Source of the DNA: Thermoplasmata archaeon
GTDB lineage: Archaea; Thermoplasmatota; E2; DHVEG-1; B18-G2
DNA: 8,184 nt
Assembly (NCBI GenBank): GCA_021163455.1
Contig: JAGGWT010000077.1
Span: 1 to 8,184, forward strand
Direction of reading: 5' to 3'
Shown here piece by piece: positions 5,597 to 8,184 of the stretch; within the stretch, counting starts at the first letter, position 1, and each line of letters begins with the position of its first letter. The translations under genes and the position numbers were made by a program. A model generated the notes under the pieces. The model was not told the origin of the DNA and made no database searches. It was given only the letters and a program-made list of their open reading frames with translations.

Positions 5597-6775
5597 ATGA
5601 GGATTCTCTGGCTTTTCAACCCGTGGTGGGAATCCGAGGATTGGGAGAGAAGGGACAAACATCTGGTTGAATATAATTCGATGGAGATAAGATGGTTCCC
5701 GGAGTGGCTTAGAAGGATCTCTTTAACTCCTGGAAGCGTGAATTTCGTTGTCGGCCCAAGGCAGGTAGGGAAAACAACGGGATTGAAGATTTTGGTAAGG
5801 AAACTGCTCTCTGAGGCTGATGAGAGATTTCAGATCCTCTACATGGATTTAGAACTTTTTGCCAATCTATCTGAGCTGAGAGAAGCTCTGCTGTACTATC
5901 TTCATTTGAGAGAGGAGGAGAGGATAAAGAATTCCTTTATAATATTAGATGAGGTTTCTTCTCTCCCGGAGTGGTACAGGATTGTAAAAGGTTTGATAGA
6001 TCTTGGTAAGATGAAAGATGATGTTATCGTGGCAACCGGCTCCTCAAGCGTTAATATCCTGAAGCATGCAGAGTCCTTTGCCGGAAGAAGAGGAGAGGGC
6101 AGAGATGTGTATACCTTGCCTCTCTCCTTCCCGGAATTCGTAAGGGTGATGGGAATTGATCCAAGGAGACAAGACAGATTAATCGACGCATTTCGACGAT
6201 ATCTGATTCATGGTGGCTTTCCAAAGCCGATAAATGGCATCTTTTCCGAGGATGATTTTATCAAAGCTTTTGAAAGGGAACTGACAAGAATTGATAAAAG
6301 CGTCGAAATAGCAAAGAAAATAATTTCGACATTCCTTGACATGGTTCCATCTGCTCTTTCATATAACTCAATTGCTCAGAAGATCGGCATTTCCCATAAA
6401 ACGGTTGAGAGTTACCTAGAGGTGTTTCAGGATCTATTTATAACTAAAGTGATCTTTTACAAATCAACAGATGTGATATTTAGAAAGGAGAAAAAAATAA
6501 TGTTTCGCGATCCATTCATAGCCAGATCCCTCGCCTTCTGGTGTGGAAAAGAGTTAAGGAAAGATATTCTCTATGAGAATGTTGTTCAGGAGCATATGCT
6601 TAGAAAATTTGGAGAAGTCTACTACTATCGCAATAAGTATGAGATAGATTGCATAGCCAATGACATGAAGATAGAGGTGAAGGCTGGAAAGCCCCATCGC
6701 AGATATCCAAAGGATGTGGTCGTGCTGGAAGAGGAAGACGTACCCAAATTTTTGGTTGAAGTTTTTATGCATTAA
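5597..6775 (+). CDS. AAA-type ATPase with DUF4143/PD-(D/E)XK-like C-terminus (COG1373-like)
   Basis: A 392-residue P-loop ATPase of the large archaeal group related to COG1373. Walker A is GPRQVGKTT (53-61), Walker B FIILDEVSSLPEW (114-126), and a sensor-1-like VATGSSS lies at 145-151, followed by FAGRRGEGR (161-169) with likely arginine-finger residues. Residues 251-285 (YNSIAQKIGISHKTVESYL) look like a winged helix. The C-terminal part ends with YEIDCIANDMKIEVKAG (348-364), where D351, E360 and K362 match a PD-(D/E)XK nuclease core. The biological role of this family is not established; links to mobile elements or DNA handling are often suggested. The ATG lacks an SD but sits about 26 bases after a strong TATA box, so it is probably leaderless. 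No toxin, methylase or transposase lies next to it. The downstream glyA appears to have its own promoter. Confidence 0.85.
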   Translation: MRILWLFNPWWESEDWERRDKHLVEYNSMEIRWFPEWLRRISLTPGSVNFVVGPRQVGKTTGLKILVRKLLSEADERFQILYMDLELFANLSELREALLYYLHLREEERIKNSFIILDEVSSLPEWYRIVKGLIDLGKMKDDVIVATGSSSVNILKHAESFAGRRGEGRDVYTLPLSFPEFVRVMGIDPRRQDRLIDAFRRYLIHGGFPKPINGIFSEDDFIKAFERELTRIDKSVEIAKKIISTFLDMVPSALSYNSIAQKIGISHKTVESYLEVFQDLFITKVIFYKSTDVIFRKEKKIMFRDPFIARSLAFWCGKELRKDILYENVVQEHMLRKFGEVYYYRNKYEIDCIANDMKIEVKAGKPHRRYPKDVVVLEEEDVPKFLVEVFMH

Positions 6776-6798
6776 TTGAGATTTACCTTCTAGCTCAA
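6776..6798 (+). terminator. Weak hairpin after the ATPase gene
   Basis: TTGAG directly after the stop codon can pair with CTCAA at 6794-6798 around a 13-base loop, followed by an A- and pyrimidine-rich stretch. A T6 run lies further on at 6833-6838 and could equally serve as an archaeal oligo-T terminator. This is weak evidence. Confidence 0.2.
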
Positions 6799-6832
6799 AA
6801 ATTCTTATCTCTTCCGACTTTTCCATCATCAC

Positions 6833-6840
6833 TTTTTTAT
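6833..6840 (+). promoter_or_regulatory. Possible weak TATA element of glyA
   Basis: TTTTTTAT, centred about 26 bases before the GGTGA Shine-Dalgarno at 6863-6867, would give a very short leader for glyA. The match to a TATA consensus is modest, and the T-run may act as a terminator for the gene upstream. Confidence 0.3.
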
Positions 6841-6872
6841 TCTACGCCTGTATTCCTAGATTGGTGACCAAC

Positions 6873-8168
6873 ATGGACTGGTATAAAGAGGCGTTGTATG
6901 TAAGAGAGCAGACCATCAAGAATAATGAACTCTTTGCAAACTCTCTACCGATGATAGCCAGCGAGAACATTCTCTCGCCTCTCTGCAAAGAGATGCTTAT
7001 ATCTGACTTTCATGGGAGGTATGCAGAAGGAACTCCCGGAAACAGGTACTACGAGGGCTGTGAGTTCTTTGATAAGGTTGAACTCAAAGCTATTGAACTT
7101 GCAAAAAAACTGTTCAGATGTGAGTATGCCGATGTGAGACCAACAGCAGGAACCACAGCAAATATGGCGGTGCTCAAAGCTTTAATTAAACCAGGGGAAA
7201 CAGCGACGGTTCTTGATACTGCGGATGGCGCTCACATCTCGTTTGGAAAGTGGGGAGCAGCGGGAGTGAGAGGAATAAATCTTGTGTTTTACCCATTCAG
7301 AGATGAGGAGATGAACATCGATGTGGATGGAGCGATAAAGGTGATAAAGGAGACAAAACCAAAACTTGCTCTGTTTGGACAATCTGTTTTTCTCTTCCCA
7401 ACCCCGCTCAAGGAGTTGGCAGAAGCTGCTCATGATGTTGGTGCGTATGTTGTCTATGATGCTGCACATGTTCTTGGTCTTATTGGAGCAGGTTACTTCC
7501 AGGATCCGCTCAGAGAAGGAGCAGATGTGATGACTGGTTCAACCCATAAAACTTTGCCCGGCCCGCAGGGCGGCGTGATCCTCTCAAACCACAAAGGAGA
7601 CAGAGAGGAGGATAAGAAGTTTTTAAGGAGATTGAATTTTGGTGTATTCCCCGGAGTTACTTCTTCTTATCATCTCCATCATGTTGCAGCAAAAGCTATT
7701 GCTTTCGCAGAGCATCTCGCCTTTGGTAAGGAATATGCAAAGCAGACCATAAAGAATGCACAGAAGCTCGGTCAGGCGCTCTATGAGAGAGGTCTCGATG
7801 TTTTTGGAGAGAAACTCGGCTTCACAAAATCCCATCAACTTCTGGTCAGGATAGGTGAGGGTAAAGGAAAGGAAGCTTCGCAGCTCCTCTATCGGGCTGG
7901 AATCATAACCAACATGAACATGATACCCGGAGATAAAGACCCTCTCAATCCCTCCGGAATAAGATTGGGAACCCAAGAACTGACAAGAATAGGAATGAAA
8001 GAGAGTGAAATGGAGGTTGTGGCAGATTTCATGAAGAGGGTGCTGATAGACAGGGAAGACCCGAAGAAGATAAGGGAGGAAATAAAGGAATTCAGAAAAG
8101 ATTACCAGAAGGTTCATTACTGCTTCCACGAGGGTTTCGATGGCTATGCGTATCACAAATTAGTATGA
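6873..8168 (+). CDS. glyA: Serine hydroxymethyltransferase, archaeal type
   Basis: A 431-residue PLP enzyme that interconverts serine and glycine while passing a one-carbon unit to a pterin; archaeal members studied in methanogens use tetrahydromethanopterin. Landmarks are MIASEN (27-32), YAEGTPGNRYYEGC (50-63), D196 and H199 in YDAAHVLGL, the PLP lysine K226 in GSTHKTLPGPQGG, and R364 in SGIRLGTQELT, which holds the substrate carboxylate. At 260-270 it reads FPGVTSSYHLHH where bacterial enzymes have FPGxQGGPLxH. This is the archaeal variant and fits a different folate analogue. The ATG at 6873 is chosen because GGTGA (6863-6867) lies 5 bases before it; in-frame TTG (6861) and GTG (6864) fall in this SD. 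The gene ends with the double stop TGATAA. It stands alone between the ATPase and the window edge. Confidence 0.95.
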   Translation: MDWYKEALYVREQTIKNNELFANSLPMIASENILSPLCKEMLISDFHGRYAEGTPGNRYYEGCEFFDKVELKAIELAKKLFRCEYADVRPTAGTTANMAVLKALIKPGETATVLDTADGAHISFGKWGAAGVRGINLVFYPFRDEEMNIDVDGAIKVIKETKPKLALFGQSVFLFPTPLKELAEAAHDVGAYVVYDAAHVLGLIGAGYFQDPLREGADVMTGSTHKTLPGPQGGVILSNHKGDREEDKKFLRRLNFGVFPGVTSSYHLHHVAAKAIAFAEHLAFGKEYAKQTIKNAQKLGQALYERGLDVFGEKLGFTKSHQLLVRIGEGKGKEASQLLYRAGIITNMNMIPGDKDPLNPSGIRLGTQELTRIGMKESEMEVVADFMKRVLIDREDPKKIREEIKEFRKDYQKVHYCFHEGFDGYAYHKLV

Positions 8169-8184
8169 TAATCTCACTAACCGG

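Noticed and set aside
7623..8156. 177-residue minus-strand ORF antisense to glyA
   Set aside because: Shadow frame opposite a well-conserved enzyme; no recognisable motif.

Overview
The window looks archaeal, most likely euryarchaeal, from a methanogen or a methanogen-related lineage. Four things support this. Strong AT-rich TATA elements lie about 25 bases before starts. Several genes have a GGTGA-type Shine-Dalgarno 4-7 bases before the start, while others appear leaderless. The serine hydroxymethyltransferase has the archaeal TSSYHLHH variant. The gene set includes an archaeal-type RNase Z, a small Xre regulator with a DUF2178 protein, and a COG1373-like ATPase. I cannot name the species. 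There is no rRNA, tRNA, CRISPR array or insertion sequence.

Layout. Bases 1-38 hold the first 12 codons of a minus-strand gene with a signal-peptide-like start. Bases 86-196 hold a possible 36-residue minus-strand gene with its own SD and TATA box. RNase Z (350-1267), a winged-helix regulator (1328-1720) and an M24 metallopeptidase (1753-2826) follow on the plus strand. The peptidase meets, tail to tail and only 5 bp apart, a minus-strand operon. In transcription order that operon is a DUF2178 membrane protein (5413-5039), an Xre-type repressor (5019-4816), an ABC ATPase (4788-4054) and an ABC-2 permease (4061-2832). A 183-bp divergent region separates it from a COG1373-like ATPase (5597-6775), followed by serine hydroxymethyltransferase (6873-8168), both on the plus strand.

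How the genes fit together. rnz and glyA are housekeeping genes (tRNA 3' maturation; one-carbon and glycine metabolism). The minus-strand operon reads as a self-regulated export cassette: a small repressor, a four-helix membrane partner and a NatA/NatB-like exporter. The most interesting signal is in its promoter. Two dyads of the form ATGTTA-N8-TAACAT lie in tandem with a 21-bp period; one contains the TATA box and the other covers the predicted transcription start and reaches the SD. These are strong operator candidates for the encoded repressor. The divergent ATPase gene has a separate set of ACCAA/TTGGT half-sites, including a perfect 8-bp inverted repeat framing its TATA box. No wholly new system is evident, but the regulatory architecture of this divergent region and the small gene near the left edge merit follow-up.
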